The notes under the pieces: generated by a model
What the model was told of the DNA's origin: nothing
Database searches by the model: none
The model's input: the letters and a program-made list of their open reading frames with translations, nothing else
Part shown: positions 26,344 through 36,692 of the stretch, in pieces
Layout of the letters: the number at the start of each line of letters is the position of its first letter
How positions within the stretch are numbered: position 1 is the first letter of the stretch
Position numbers and translations under genes: made by a program
Assembly: GCA_016217545.1 (NCBI GenBank)
Contig: JACRHT010000017.1
Location: 248,001-312,000, forward strand
From: Opitutia bacterium
GTDB taxonomy: Bacteria; Verrucomicrobiota; Verrucomicrobiia; Opitutales; Opitutaceae
DNA length: 64,000 bases
Direction of reading: 5' to 3'

Positions 26344-27138
26344 ATGTCTCGGAACCCGACTGACCGCAACGCCTCCGCCCCCCTGAATGTCGACGTCCGC
26401 GCCAGTGCGGCGGAACTCGGTCAAGCCGCCGCGGCGAAGGCCGCGGAAATCCTCACCCGCGCCATCGCCACGCACGGCCGCGCCCGCGTCCTGCTCGCGA
26501 CGGGCAACTCCCAAATCGAACTCGCCGCGCGCCTCATGGCCGCGGACCTCGCGTGGGACAAGGTCGAGGCCTTCCACCTCGACGAATACGTCGGCATCCC
26601 CGCGAATCACTCGGCGAGCTTCCGGCGCTGGATCAAGACCCGCTACGCCGATCGCGCACCGTTTCGCTCCGTCGAATATCTCAACGGCAATGCTGCCGAT
26701 CCGCACGAGGAAGCCCGGCGCTATGCGCAGCTGCTCGACGCCGCGCCCATCGACCTCGCCTTCGTCGGCTTTGGCGAGAACGGCCACATTGCCTTCAACG
26801 ATCCGCCGGTCGCCGACTTCAACGACCCGCTCACGGTCAAGCAGGTCGAACTCGATCAGGCCTGCCGCATGCAACAGGTGAACGAGAAACATTTTCCGGA
26901 CCTCGCCAGTGTGCCGCGCTATGCGCTGACCGTCACGTGCTCCGCGCTGCTGCGCGCGCGGCACTGGGTTTGCTCCGTGCCGGATCTGCGGAAAGCCGAC
27001 GCCGTGCGCGGCGCGCTGGAAGGCCCGCTGGCCACCGCCTGCCCGGCCTCGGCCGTGCGGACGCACCCAGCCGCCTTCATCTTTCTCGACCGCGACTCCG
27101 CGTCGCGCCTCACGCGTCCGTTCCCCGTCGCTAGCTGA
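26344..27138 (+). CDS. nagB: Glucosamine-6-phosphate deaminase
   Basis: 264 residues from ATG 26344; an upstream in-frame extension is not conserved. It converts GlcN-6-P to fructose-6-P and ammonia. Family motifs: 'VLLATGNSQIELAARL' (phosphate loop), 'VEAFHLDEYVGIP', 'LAFVGFGENGHIAFNDPP' with catalytic Asp/His region, and 'YALTVTCSALLRARHWVC'. With the divergent nagA it gives entry of amino sugars to glycolysis, so the substrate polysaccharide may include GlcNAc, although these genes may be housekeeping. Confidence 0.92.
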   Translation: MSRNPTDRNASAPLNVDVRASAAELGQAAAAKAAEILTRAIATHGRARVLLATGNSQIELAARLMAADLAWDKVEAFHLDEYVGIPANHSASFRRWIKTRYADRAPFRSVEYLNGNAADPHEEARRYAQLLDAAPIDLAFVGFGENGHIAFNDPPVADFNDPLTVKQVELDQACRMQQVNEKHFPDLASVPRYALTVTCSALLRARHWVCSVPDLRKADAVRGALEGPLATACPASAVRTHPAAFIFLDRDSASRLTRPFPVAS

Positions 27139-27272
27139 CGGCGGCCCGGCACGCCGCGCTACCGCGCAGCAACCGGTCACCGCGTCCTCGCCCAGGTCCG
27201 ACCCGCGGGCGTCAGCGTCCGAGCCGCGGGCGGCGCGAGGCGATCCCTTTTCAACCCTCAAGCTATTCGATC

Positions 27273-28595
<1,323 letters not shown>

Positions 28596-28683
28596 GCAAC
28601 GCGACCGGCCGGCGCCCACCCGCCGGCCGGAGCACTGCGCTCCGCGACAAACGACACCACCACCCTCCCGGACATCCCGCTTC

Positions 28684-30099
28684 ATGACGCCTCCGCCGCC
28701 GCCCGCCGCCACGCCCCCCAAAGAGCAGACGACCTGGCTGGAGCGGATCGGTTTCGCGAGCGGGACGCTCCCGTTCAACTTCGGTGCGTCGGGCCTCAAC
28801 ACGATCGCCTACCCGATCTACAACATCACGCTCGGCATGAGTCCGACGCTGGTGGGTGTCGTGCTCGGAATCGGACGCCTCTGGGACGCGTTCATGGACC
28901 CCGTCGTGGGATCGATGAGCGACAACTATCGCTCGCGCTGGGGACGGCGGCGACCGTTCGTTGCGGTCGGCGCGCTCCTCTGCGCGCTCACCTTTCCTCT
29001 GCTCTGGTTCGTTCCCCTCAGCTGGAGCGCGAACTGGGCGTTCGGCTATTTCCTGGTCACCGCGCTGCTTTTTTTCACGGCGTTCGCCGTTTACGGCGTG
29101 CCTTACCTCACGCTCGGCTATGAGATGAGCACCGACTCGAACGAGCGCGTTCGCGTCACGGCGGTGCGCGCCATCGTCTCGAAGCTCACGTTCTTCATCG
29201 TCCCGTGGGTCTTCTCGGTGGCGCAACTGCCCGTGTTCGAAAGCACCATCGCCGGCATGCGCACACTCGGGCTGATCATCGGCGCATTGTTCATCGTGCT
29301 CGCGATCCCGACTGTGCTGTTCACCCGCGAGCGCTACGCCAAGCGCGCCGCCGCCCAAGCCAAGATCCCGCTCCGTGCGAGCATGCGGGAGACGCTGCAC
29401 AACCGGCCATTCCTCTACCTCGTCGGCATCGTGCTGGGCATGCTCGTCGGCACGAACCTGGTCGCGCAGCTCGGCGTCTACGTGAACAGCTACTACGTGT
29501 TCGCCGGCGACACTGTCGCGGGCGCGATGCTGCACGCGAAATCCCAGACGCTCTACGCGGTGGCCGGTATGATCGCCGTCCCGATCGTATCCCGCCTCGC
29601 CACGCGACACGGCAAACTCCGCGTCGTGCGCTGGTGCATCGCTTGCGGCATCCTCGCCTCGATCAGCAAATATTTCTGCTACAGCCGCGAGATCCCCGAA
29701 CTGCAATACGTCTCGATGCTGCTGCTGTCGCCGAGTTTCTCGGGCTTCTGGGTGCTGGTCGATCCGATGAAGGCCGACGTCGCCGACTACGACGAGCACC
29801 AGAGCGGAGTGCGCCGGGAAGGCATGTATGCCGCAGTGGCCAACTGGTTTGAGAAGACGGTCCTCACCGTAGCGATTCTCGTGTCCGGATTCGTGCTCGA
29901 TTTCTCCGGCTTCGACGTCGCCAAGGGCGGCGCGCAAACCCCCGAAGCGCTCATGACACTGCGCCTGATCTTCGCCGGCGTGCCCGCGGTGCTGCTCGCC
30001 ATCAGCCTCTACCTCGCCATCCGCTACCCCCTCACCGACGCCCGGGTCCGCACCATGAAAACCGAACTCGATCAACGCGCCGGCGCCACCAATGCCTGA
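28684..30099 (+). CDS. GPH-family (MFS) sugar:cation symporter (paralogue)
   Basis: 471 residues from ATG 28684. Same architecture as the symporter at 10570 and very similar along its whole length, e.g. 'DPVVGSMSDNYRSRWGRRRPF', 'YVNSYYVF' and 'SFSGFWVLVDPMKADVADYDEH' in both. The two probably arose by duplication. It overlaps the following gene by 8 bp. The flanking oxidoreductases suggest import of a sugar that is then handled by NAD(P)-dependent steps. Confidence 0.92.
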   Translation: MTPPPPPAATPPKEQTTWLERIGFASGTLPFNFGASGLNTIAYPIYNITLGMSPTLVGVVLGIGRLWDAFMDPVVGSMSDNYRSRWGRRRPFVAVGALLCALTFPLLWFVPLSWSANWAFGYFLVTALLFFTAFAVYGVPYLTLGYEMSTDSNERVRVTAVRAIVSKLTFFIVPWVFSVAQLPVFESTIAGMRTLGLIIGALFIVLAIPTVLFTRERYAKRAAAQAKIPLRASMRETLHNRPFLYLVGIVLGMLVGTNLVAQLGVYVNSYYVFAGDTVAGAMLHAKSQTLYAVAGMIAVPIVSRLATRHGKLRVVRWCIACGILASISKYFCYSREIPELQYVSMLLLSPSFSGFWVLVDPMKADVADYDEHQSGVRREGMYAAVANWFEKTVLTVAILVSGFVLDFSGFDVAKGGAQTPEALMTLRLIFAGVPAVLLAISLYLAIRYPLTDARVRTMKTELDQRAGATNA

Positions 30100-31279
30100 G
30101 TCGCCGCCCATCGCCTCCCGTCCACGCGTCGCCCTAGTCGGTGTTTCCGGCTATGGCGTGATTCATCTTCAGGAACTGCAGCGCCTGCACGCTGCGGGAG
30201 CCATCGTCCTCGCCGCCTGCGTGGCCGTCGATGCGCCGAATCATCCCGAGCTGCTGCGCACGCTCGCCGCGAACGGTTGCGAAATCTACACCGACTTTGC
30301 GACGATGCTCCGCGCGCAAGCCGGTCGACTTGATCTGTGTTGCCTGCCGACGCCGATCTCGTGTCACGCCCCGATGACCCTCGACGCGCTCGCCGCCGGC
30401 GCGAACGTCCTCGTCGAAAAACCGCTGACGGCGACCCTCGGCGAGGCCGCCGCCATCGCCGAGGCCGAGCGACGCAGCGGCCGGTTCGTCGCCGTCGGTT
30501 TTCAGGACATCTACCAACCGGCAAACGAAGTCCTCAAAGCCGCCCTCCTCGCCGGTGAACTCGGCCGCCTGCGCGAAATCCGCATCCTCGCGGCGCGGGC
30601 GCGTCCGCTGAGCTACTACCGCCGCAACAACTGGGCCGGGAGGATTACGAGCCACGGCACGCCCGTGCACGACTCGCCGGTGAACAATGCCTTCGCCCAT
30701 TTCGTCAACCTCGCCCTCTTCTTCGCCGGCGCGGCCCCCGCCCGCTCCGCGCGCGTGCGTCACATGCAGGCCGATCTTTTCCGCGCGCAGCCCATCGAGA
30801 ATTTCGACACCGCCGTGATCCACGCGCAGACCGACACCGGCGTGGCCGTCAAATGCTACACGACGCACAGCTGCGCGGCGGAACTGCCGCAGCAACTCCT
30901 GCTCGTCGGCGAACACGGCACCGCTGAGTGGACGAACAACGAGAGCGTGAGAATCACGGTTCAGGCGAACACTCGGCACATCCCGCTGCCGGCCGCGAAT
31001 GTCACGCGCCCGGTGATGTTCGATCGCGTCATCGCTCGCCTGTCGGATGCTCGCACGCCGATCTGCGGTCTCGAGTGCGCCACGGAGCACGTGCGCCTCG
31101 TCGAGCTGATCCAAACCACGGCAGCGATCCGAAACGTCAACCCCGCGTCAGTGCAACGGACCGCCCTGTCCGGTGGCGACGAGCAAATCGCCATCGCCGG
31201 GATCGAGGACGATTTTCGCGCCGCCTACGCGAGCGGGAAAACTCTCGCTGAAATGGCGCCGGCCTGGTCTCGGGCTTGA
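30092..31279 (+). CDS. Gfo/Idh/MocA-family oxidoreductase
   Basis: 395 residues. Rossmann start 'RVALVGVSGYGVIHLQELQRL', cofactor loop 'LCCLPTPISCHAPMTLDALAAGANVLVEKPLTATL', then 'FVAVGFQDIYQPANEVLKAALLAGELGRLREI'. The start codon lies inside the end of the symporter gene, so translation is coupled. The 327-bp space after it (31280-31606) holds no gene that I can support. Confidence 0.88.
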   Translation: MPESPPIASRPRVALVGVSGYGVIHLQELQRLHAAGAIVLAACVAVDAPNHPELLRTLAANGCEIYTDFATMLRAQAGRLDLCCLPTPISCHAPMTLDALAAGANVLVEKPLTATLGEAAAIAEAERRSGRFVAVGFQDIYQPANEVLKAALLAGELGRLREIRILAARARPLSYYRRNNWAGRITSHGTPVHDSPVNNAFAHFVNLALFFAGAAPARSARVRHMQADLFRAQPIENFDTAVIHAQTDTGVAVKCYTTHSCAAELPQQLLLVGEHGTAEWTNNESVRITVQANTRHIPLPAANVTRPVMFDRVIARLSDARTPICGLECATEHVRLVELIQTTAAIRNVNPASVQRTALSGGDEQIAIAGIEDDFRAAYASGKTLAEMAPAWSRA

Positions 31280-31460
31280 GCCGGCCTTCGCCGCAAATCC
31301 AGACGGAAGTGCCGAGACCGTCCGGCTGCGCAGCGCTTCTCTCGCGCGCGAACATGGTCGCGGCACCGGCAGGTCACCCGTCGGGGAACAGTCGACCTCG
31401 CGTTCACCAACGCACGCATGTTAGTCGCCACGCGCTGAGTTTCACACCGACGCCCGGCAA

Positions 31461-31483
31461 GGAATAGCCGATACCGCTATTCC
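31461..31483. repeat. Perfect inverted repeat GGAATAGC / GCTATTCC
   Basis: Eight-bp arms around 7 bp in the convergent gap between the Gfo/Idh gene and the TonB receptor. No T-run follows on either strand, so it is a weak terminator candidate or a protein site. Confidence 0.4.
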
Positions 31484-31606
31484 CTGCGCCGCGCACGTGG
31501 ATCTCTCCAACGCACGCGACGCAGGGTCCCCCCGGACGGCTCGGAAGCATTGCTACAATGCCGCCGCCCGCGAATCGCGAGATGATCGAAAATCGCTTCG
31601 TGTCTT

Positions 31607-34561
31607 TTAGAAACTGAGCGTGTTGGTCAGCCGCACCATGCGACCGTCGACCGGACGCATGCGATAAACCACCCACTTGAAACCGGGGCCGTCGATGTCG
31701 TTGATCGCGCCCACCGCGTAGGGGTCGGTTTCATCGAAGAGGTTGTCGACGTTGAGTTGGATCTTCCAGCGGATGTCTTTCGTGAGCTTGCGCTCGTAGG
31801 TGAAGAAGAGGTCGACCTTGTGATCCTCCTCGCCGCGGTAGGAGCGGTTCACGTCGAAGGTGTTGTTCGCGTTCTTGTAGTAGCCGATGATCGGCGCGCT
31901 CGCCCAACGATAGTTGCCGCCCGCGGTGAAGCCTTTGAGTGCCTTCCAATGCTTGGTGCCGAACGCATACTTGGTCGTCAGGCGCGCGTCGTATTCGCTC
32001 GAGGGAAACTGCTGGACGTTCTCGCGCGTGGCGAGCAACGCGAAGGACGTGCGCACTTCGTTCAGCCGCTGGCCGATGGAGTCGCCGACGCCGCTCACCG
32101 GCAGCAAGGCGCTGTGCTGTTCATAAAGCGCCTCGCGGCTGGCGAAGAACGCTTTCACCTCCGGCGCGATGTTGGTGAGGCGATTGGCATTGCGGGTGGC
32201 GGAGAGCCGCACCGTCCACGCCGGCGTGATCTGGCCGACGATGAGCAACTCCTCGCCTTTCGCTTCGCGATCCGAAGTGGTCCACGCCCCGCCCGTCTGG
32301 ATCGGGTTCACGGTGGTGATGCCGCGTTCGAGCAGGATGTCCTCGATGCCGTCGATTCCGGTCTGCGGCACGTTGATCGTCGTGCCGTTGATGATGGAGC
32401 CGACCTCCTTGGTGACATACGTCAGCAGCGAGCCGGTCAAGCGACCATCCCAGAGGCTGACACGCACGCCGATATCGCGCGACTCACCGGTCGAGTGCGG
32501 AACGCGTTGACCGAAGAAGCCATTGCTCTCCGTGCCGGGCGACACATTCGTCGCGTAGCTGTAGCTCAGGCTCAGCCATTTGTTCACATGCAGCACGCCG
32601 CCGTAGTTGCGCGAGATGGTCGAGAGCGATTGGGTCGGCACGTCGGGCAAGGCCGCGTGCGCGGGATCGGAGCTGCCCGCCGGAGCGCCCGTGATCAGGT
32701 TCACGGGCTTGCGCTCGCCCGCATCCTGAAACGCCGCGGTCCAGAAATCACGATCGTCCTTGCGCACGCCGACGGTCGTCACGATGCGGCCGTCCCACCA
32801 TTTGCTGTGCACGACGCCGAGGAGCGAATCCTGCTGCGTGAGGTCCTTCTTGCTCGCGAAGGCCGTGGAGCGGCGGAATTCGGCGACGTAGCCGTTGGAG
32901 TTGATCGACTGATTCGAATAAATGAAATCGCGCAGGTCCGGGGCGCTGTAGACGCCGGCCGCGGGATTCAGGTATTGGCGCAGATAGAAACGCGAGGCCG
33001 TGGCGATGAGATTGGCGTTCGGACCGGTGGGAGATGAAACCAAGGTCAGCCGGCCGTGATCCCAAATCTCGTAGCGCTCGTTACGCTCGGCCATGCCCGC
33101 GATTTGATGGCGGCCAAGCCAGCGGTTGTAGCGAGTGAGATCGAGGTCGTAAGCCGCCGTCGCGCGATAGTCCGTGATCTCGTTGTCGAGATTGATCCAG
33201 AACGGATTGATATCGATGTAGTATTCGCGCGGGTGCCCGTTTACGCCGAAGGAGTTCGGGTCGACCTTCAACGTGTTATCCACCGCATTGACGATTCGCT
33301 TCAGCGAATTGGAACGGGCAAAGGCGAAGTTCACGTTCAGATTCTCACCGAACTGGTGCGTGACATCGGCTTCGGTGATCTCCCATTTGACATCGGCGAG
33401 GCCGTTCGGGCCGGTGACCGCATAGTCGCGGCGGAAGCCGATCGCTTCGGGATCGAGCGAAGCGACGGGCGAGCCGTTGATCTGGTAATTGGCGCCGGTG
33501 GCTGTGCGGGTGCCGTTGCGGGCGCCCGCCGTCGCATCGTAGACGTAAATCGCGCCGTAGATGCGCATGCCGAGCGTCGTGAGGTTCACGTTGGTCGGCA
33601 CGCCGTTGATCTGGCCGTTGCTGCCGGTTGCCGCCACGGCGGTGACCAGCGGCGCCCCCGCTTGCAGATAGGGAGTCACGGCGTCCGTCGGATACGCACC
33701 GCGCGGCGTGGCGCGCGTCACTTTCCGATTCTCATGGCCGAGCGTGATGGTCGTTTTCTTGAACGGCTTGTAGCTCACGACCAGATGGCCGGCCCGCTCG
33801 TCGTGATAACCTGGCTTGCGATAGAACTCACGCTCCTGGTGCAGAAGATTGAGCCGCACCGCCAATTTGTCCGGCACGAGCACTTGATTGAAGTCGCCCG
33901 TGAGGCGCACCGTGCCTTCCTGATCCGTGCCCCATTGCACCGTGCGCGCGTCCTTGTGGAAGCCCGGGGTTTTCGTCGAATAGTTCGTCGATCCACCCGG
34001 GTTGCCCGTGCCGAAGAGGATCGAGTTGGGTCCCTTGCTGAATTCGACGCGCTCAGAGTTGTAGGCGTCGAAAACGGATTGGAGTTCCATGAAGTTGCGC
34101 GTCGCGGTGCCCGTCTTGAAACCGCGAATCTGCATGTAATTCTGATTCCAGATTTCGCGCTCTTCACCGGCCGAATTCAAATCGCCCACCGCGTTCGGCG
34201 CGACGCCCGTCGCGAAGAGCGTGAGGTCCTGGATGTCCTTGATGCCGAGATCATCCATCAGCTCCTTCGTGAAAATATCCACGGGGTTCGCCAAATCCTT
34301 CAACGAAGTGCTGGTGCGGCTGGCAGACAAAGTTTCGTTCGTCTGGTAGCCGATGTCTCGCGAGGTGTTCACGACAAACGGACTGAGGCTGACGACCTCG
34401 CTGTCCGCGGGAGCTGTCGACGCACTGGCGCCCGACGTAGATTGCGCGGCGACCAATGCGGGCAGCGCGAGCGACAGGGAGACGAAAAGCAAACGCGGGC
34501 GAACTGAGAACCGACCAAGCGGATCAACAGGCGAACCAAACAAACGAGTGGCAATGTTCAT
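31607..34561 (-). CDS. TonB-dependent outer-membrane receptor (copy 2)
   Basis: 984 residues from ATG 34561 (MNIATRLFGSP). The longer open frame to 34696 would begin almost at the inferred transcription start and lacks a signal peptide. A signal peptide precedes AAQS; then come 'VVSLSPFVVNTSRDIGYQTNETLSASRT', plug motifs 'QIRGFKTGTATRNFMEL' and 'RVEFSKGPNSILFGTGNPGG', and a beta-barrel ending 'GRMVRLTNTLSF'. It is similar to the receptor at 14344 but clearly diverged. It is driven by a copy of the 31-bp regulatory block, tying it to the uronate genes, so it likely imports uronate-containing oligosaccharides. Confidence 0.95.
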   Translation of the reverse strand: MNIATRLFGSPVDPLGRFSVRPRLLFVSLSLALPALVAAQSTSGASASTAPADSEVVSLSPFVVNTSRDIGYQTNETLSASRTSTSLKDLANPVDIFTKELMDDLGIKDIQDLTLFATGVAPNAVGDLNSAGEEREIWNQNYMQIRGFKTGTATRNFMELQSVFDAYNSERVEFSKGPNSILFGTGNPGGSTNYSTKTPGFHKDARTVQWGTDQEGTVRLTGDFNQVLVPDKLAVRLNLLHQEREFYRKPGYHDERAGHLVVSYKPFKKTTITLGHENRKVTRATPRGAYPTDAVTPYLQAGAPLVTAVAATGSNGQINGVPTNVNLTTLGMRIYGAIYVYDATAGARNGTRTATGANYQINGSPVASLDPEAIGFRRDYAVTGPNGLADVKWEITEADVTHQFGENLNVNFAFARSNSLKRIVNAVDNTLKVDPNSFGVNGHPREYYIDINPFWINLDNEITDYRATAAYDLDLTRYNRWLGRHQIAGMAERNERYEIWDHGRLTLVSSPTGPNANLIATASRFYLRQYLNPAAGVYSAPDLRDFIYSNQSINSNGYVAEFRRSTAFASKKDLTQQDSLLGVVHSKWWDGRIVTTVGVRKDDRDFWTAAFQDAGERKPVNLITGAPAGSSDPAHAALPDVPTQSLSTISRNYGGVLHVNKWLSLSYSYATNVSPGTESNGFFGQRVPHSTGESRDIGVRVSLWDGRLTGSLLTYVTKEVGSIINGTTINVPQTGIDGIEDILLERGITTVNPIQTGGAWTTSDREAKGEELLIVGQITPAWTVRLSATRNANRLTNIAPEVKAFFASREALYEQHSALLPVSGVGDSIGQRLNEVRTSFALLATRENVQQFPSSEYDARLTTKYAFGTKHWKALKGFTAGGNYRWASAPIIGYYKNANNTFDVNRSYRGEEDHKVDLFFTYERKLTKDIRWKIQLNVDNLFDETDPYAVGAINDIDGPGFKWVVYRMRPVDGRMVRLTNTLSF

Positions 34562-34707
34562 GGGGTTTCTGCGGGGGTTAGAATCGACAGGGGAAAGCAG
34601 AGATCGAGCGCTCGGGCTCCGAAGAGAACGGGGGACGCCACGGGCTGAGCTATTTGGCTGGGGTTGACGTGGGGCGAAAAACAGGGGACGCGCCAATTAT
34701 GCAGTAG

Positions 34708-34761
34708 AATCTACAGGATTACGGCGGCACGCGTCTATGGTCCCACTTGACAACATTTGTC
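34708..34761 (-). promoter_or_regulatory. Uronate-regulon promoter, copy 1 (TonB receptor)
   Basis: Minus strand, 5' to 3': palindrome GACAAATGTTGTC (34749-34761), 8 bp, CCATAGACGC (34731-34740) containing a -35-like TAGACG, an 18-bp spacer, then the -10-like TAGATT (34708-34713). The receptor start is about 147 bp beyond. The rest of the 367-bp gap to 34928 shows nothing else. Confidence 0.75.
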
Positions 34762-34928
34762 GCCGCTTGATACGCGCTCCATCCGCCCGGACACACGCAC
34801 GCAAGCAAACGGGACCACGCGGTTACCAGTCGAAGGACTGTGCGTCGCCTCGAGTAACAGCGAGGGACGAAGACAGAATCCTGATCCGGAGAACGCATCG
34901 CGGACCGCCGCAGCGAGTCGCGAGAAAA

Positions 34929-35816
34929 TCAGCGCGCGCCGATGACGGCGCCGTGTGGGGGCTGCGGCAGATCCAATCTTGCCGCCTGCGAACAGTTCTC
35001 TGCGGTCTGCCTCAGCTCGCGCACCAGCGCCGAACGCACCGCCGAATCCAATTGCAGCGGCGAACCGAGGAGCGTCAGCACTGCGACAGTCTCTCCCGCG
35101 GCCCCGAACAACGGCGCCGACAAGGTGTGCAACTGCGCGCGATACGAACCGTGGTCAAAACAAACGCCCGCGCGTCTCGCCTCGCGAATACGCTGCAGCA
35201 CGTCCGCCCGTCGCTGCAGCCGCCACACTTCGGGCGGGGCTGCGGACAGCACGCGATTCACCTCGGTGTCCGGACACGCGCCCAGGAAAGTCGCCCCACT
35301 GGAACCGATCGCGAGCGAGACGGCCGCCCCCACCCGCGACGCGATCGCGCCAGCCTGCGGCGACTGCGTCGCATGGATCGTGACCGCCTGGTCGCCTTGC
35401 CGAACCGTGAGCTTCGCGGTCAAACCGGTCTCGCCCACCAGTGCGGTGATCGGCTCGCGCACAGCGCCCAACAGGATCTCGTGACGCAACAGCGGCCGGA
35501 AGAGCGGCACGAGGCCGACGGAAATCTCGAAGGCCCCGCCGGCGCGCGGTCGCAACCAGCCCGCCGCAACAAACGATTTCAAAATGCGATAACACGTGGT
35601 CGGCGAGATTCGCAGCGTCGCCGCCAAGCTTTTCGTCGTGGCGTCGGCCGGGCTCTGCGCCACCGCTTCGAGGACACGGATCGCCTTGCAGAGCACCGGC
35701 ACCGTGTGGGACGGCGAGTCCGCCACCGGACCGAGAGCCGGAAACAAATCCGGGGCGCGGCGTGGCTCGCGGAGAATTTCCCCGAAAGGGAAGCGGCTCA
35801 GTGATCGCTCGCCCAT
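34929..35816 (-). CDS. IclR-family transcriptional regulator
   Basis: 295 residues. A winged HTH at about 38-95 ('VPVLCKAIRVLEAVAQSPADATTKSLAATLRISPTTCYRILKSFVAAGWL') is followed by the IclR effector domain with 'GLTAKLTVRQGDQAVTIHAT' and 'FDHGSYRAQLHTLSAPLF'. An unusual N-terminal extension of about 35 residues precedes the HTH. It is the last gene of the GH-A, MFS, uxaC, SDR operon (13-bp gap). IclR proteins such as KdgR commonly sense KDG-type intermediates, so it is one candidate to bind the 31-bp block. Confidence 0.9.
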   Translation of the reverse strand: MGERSLSRFPFGEILREPRRAPDLFPALGPVADSPSHTVPVLCKAIRVLEAVAQSPADATTKSLAATLRISPTTCYRILKSFVAAGWLRPRAGGAFEISVGLVPLFRPLLRHEILLGAVREPITALVGETGLTAKLTVRQGDQAVTIHATQSPQAGAIASRVGAAVSLAIGSSGATFLGACPDTEVNRVLSAAPPEVWRLQRRADVLQRIREARRAGVCFDHGSYRAQLHTLSAPLFGAAGETVAVLTLLGSPLQLDSAVRSALVRELRQTAENCSQAARLDLPQPPHGAVIGAR

Positions 35817-35829
35817 GGCCCGGTTCTCC

Positions 35830-36690
35830 TCACACCCCGGACGACGCGAGAAAGCCGCCGTCCACCGACACCGTGATGCCGGTCACGAATGCCGCGCGCT
35901 GATCGTCGAGCAGCCAGCACACCGCGCCTAGCAGGTCGTGCGCCTCGCCGAAGCGTTTCAGCGCCGTGTGCGCCATCACACTCTGCCCGCGCGCCGTGAG
36001 ACCGCCCTCCGGTTTCATCAGAATCTTCTGACTGCGCTCGTTGACGAAAAAGCCCGGCGCGACGGCGTTCACGCGAACGCCGGCCGGCGCGAGATAAACC
36101 GCGAGCCACTGCGTGAAGTTCACGATGCCCGCTTTCGCCATGGCGTAGGCCGGCACGCGCGTGAGCGGCCGGTAGCTGTTCATCGAGGCGAAATTCAGGA
36201 TCGAGCCGCGGCCGAGCTGCGCCATCTCGCGGCCGAACACCTGGCTCGGAATCACCGTGCCCAGAGTATTGACGCGCACGACATCCTCGAAACGCGCCAG
36301 GTCGAGGTCGAAGAAACCGCGTTCGCCGGGTGTCCGGTGGTTCGTCAATTCACTCGCCGCAAACTCCGTCAATGTCGTGACCGCATCGGGCTGGTTGCCG
36401 CCGGCGCCGTTGATCAACAGATGGCACTCCCCGAGTTCCCGACTGATCGCGCTGCGGGCCTGCTCGACCTCCTCCCGATTCGTGACGTCGCACGGAACAA
36501 CCAGCGCCGTGCCGCCGGCCGCGCGAATCCCCTGCGCCGCGCGCTCGAGACTCGCCGCCGTGCGGCCCAGCAACGCGACGCGGGCGCCCTGTTGGGCGAG
36601 TTCATGGGCGATGGCGGAGCACAATGTGCCGCCCGCGCCGGTGATCACCGCGACCTTGTTCGTAAAAAAGGAAGAACCGGAATTTGACAT
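35830..36690 (-). CDS. uxuB: SDR-family D-mannonate oxidoreductase (fructuronate reductase)
   Basis: 286 residues, classical SDR: 'AVITGAGGTLCSAIAHELA' (TGxxxGxG), 'LLINGAGGNQPDAVTTL', 'ILNFASMNSYRPLTRVPAYAMAKAG' (Ser and YxxxK), and 'VNAVAPGFF'. The insert 'TPGERGFFDLDLARFEDVVRVNTLGTV' matches SDR-type fructuronate reductases as in Bacillus UxuB. The assignment rests on this and on its position 2 bp after uxaC: UxaC makes D-fructuronate, this enzyme would reduce it to D-mannonate, and UxuA (55546) dehydrates that to KDG. Confidence 0.82.
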   Translation of the reverse strand: MSNSGSSFFTNKVAVITGAGGTLCSAIAHELAQQGARVALLGRTAASLERAAQGIRAAGGTALVVPCDVTNREEVEQARSAISRELGECHLLINGAGGNQPDAVTTLTEFAASELTNHRTPGERGFFDLDLARFEDVVRVNTLGTVIPSQVFGREMAQLGRGSILNFASMNSYRPLTRVPAYAMAKAGIVNFTQWLAVYLAPAGVRVNAVAPGFFVNERSQKILMKPEGGLTARGQSVMAHTALKRFGEAHDLLGAVCWLLDDQRAAFVTGITVSVDGGFLASSGV

Positions 36691-36692
36691 GA

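Noticed and set aside
31461-31483. Inverted repeat as a transcription terminator
   Set aside because: No T-run on either strand and a GC-poor stem; kept only as an unassigned repeat.
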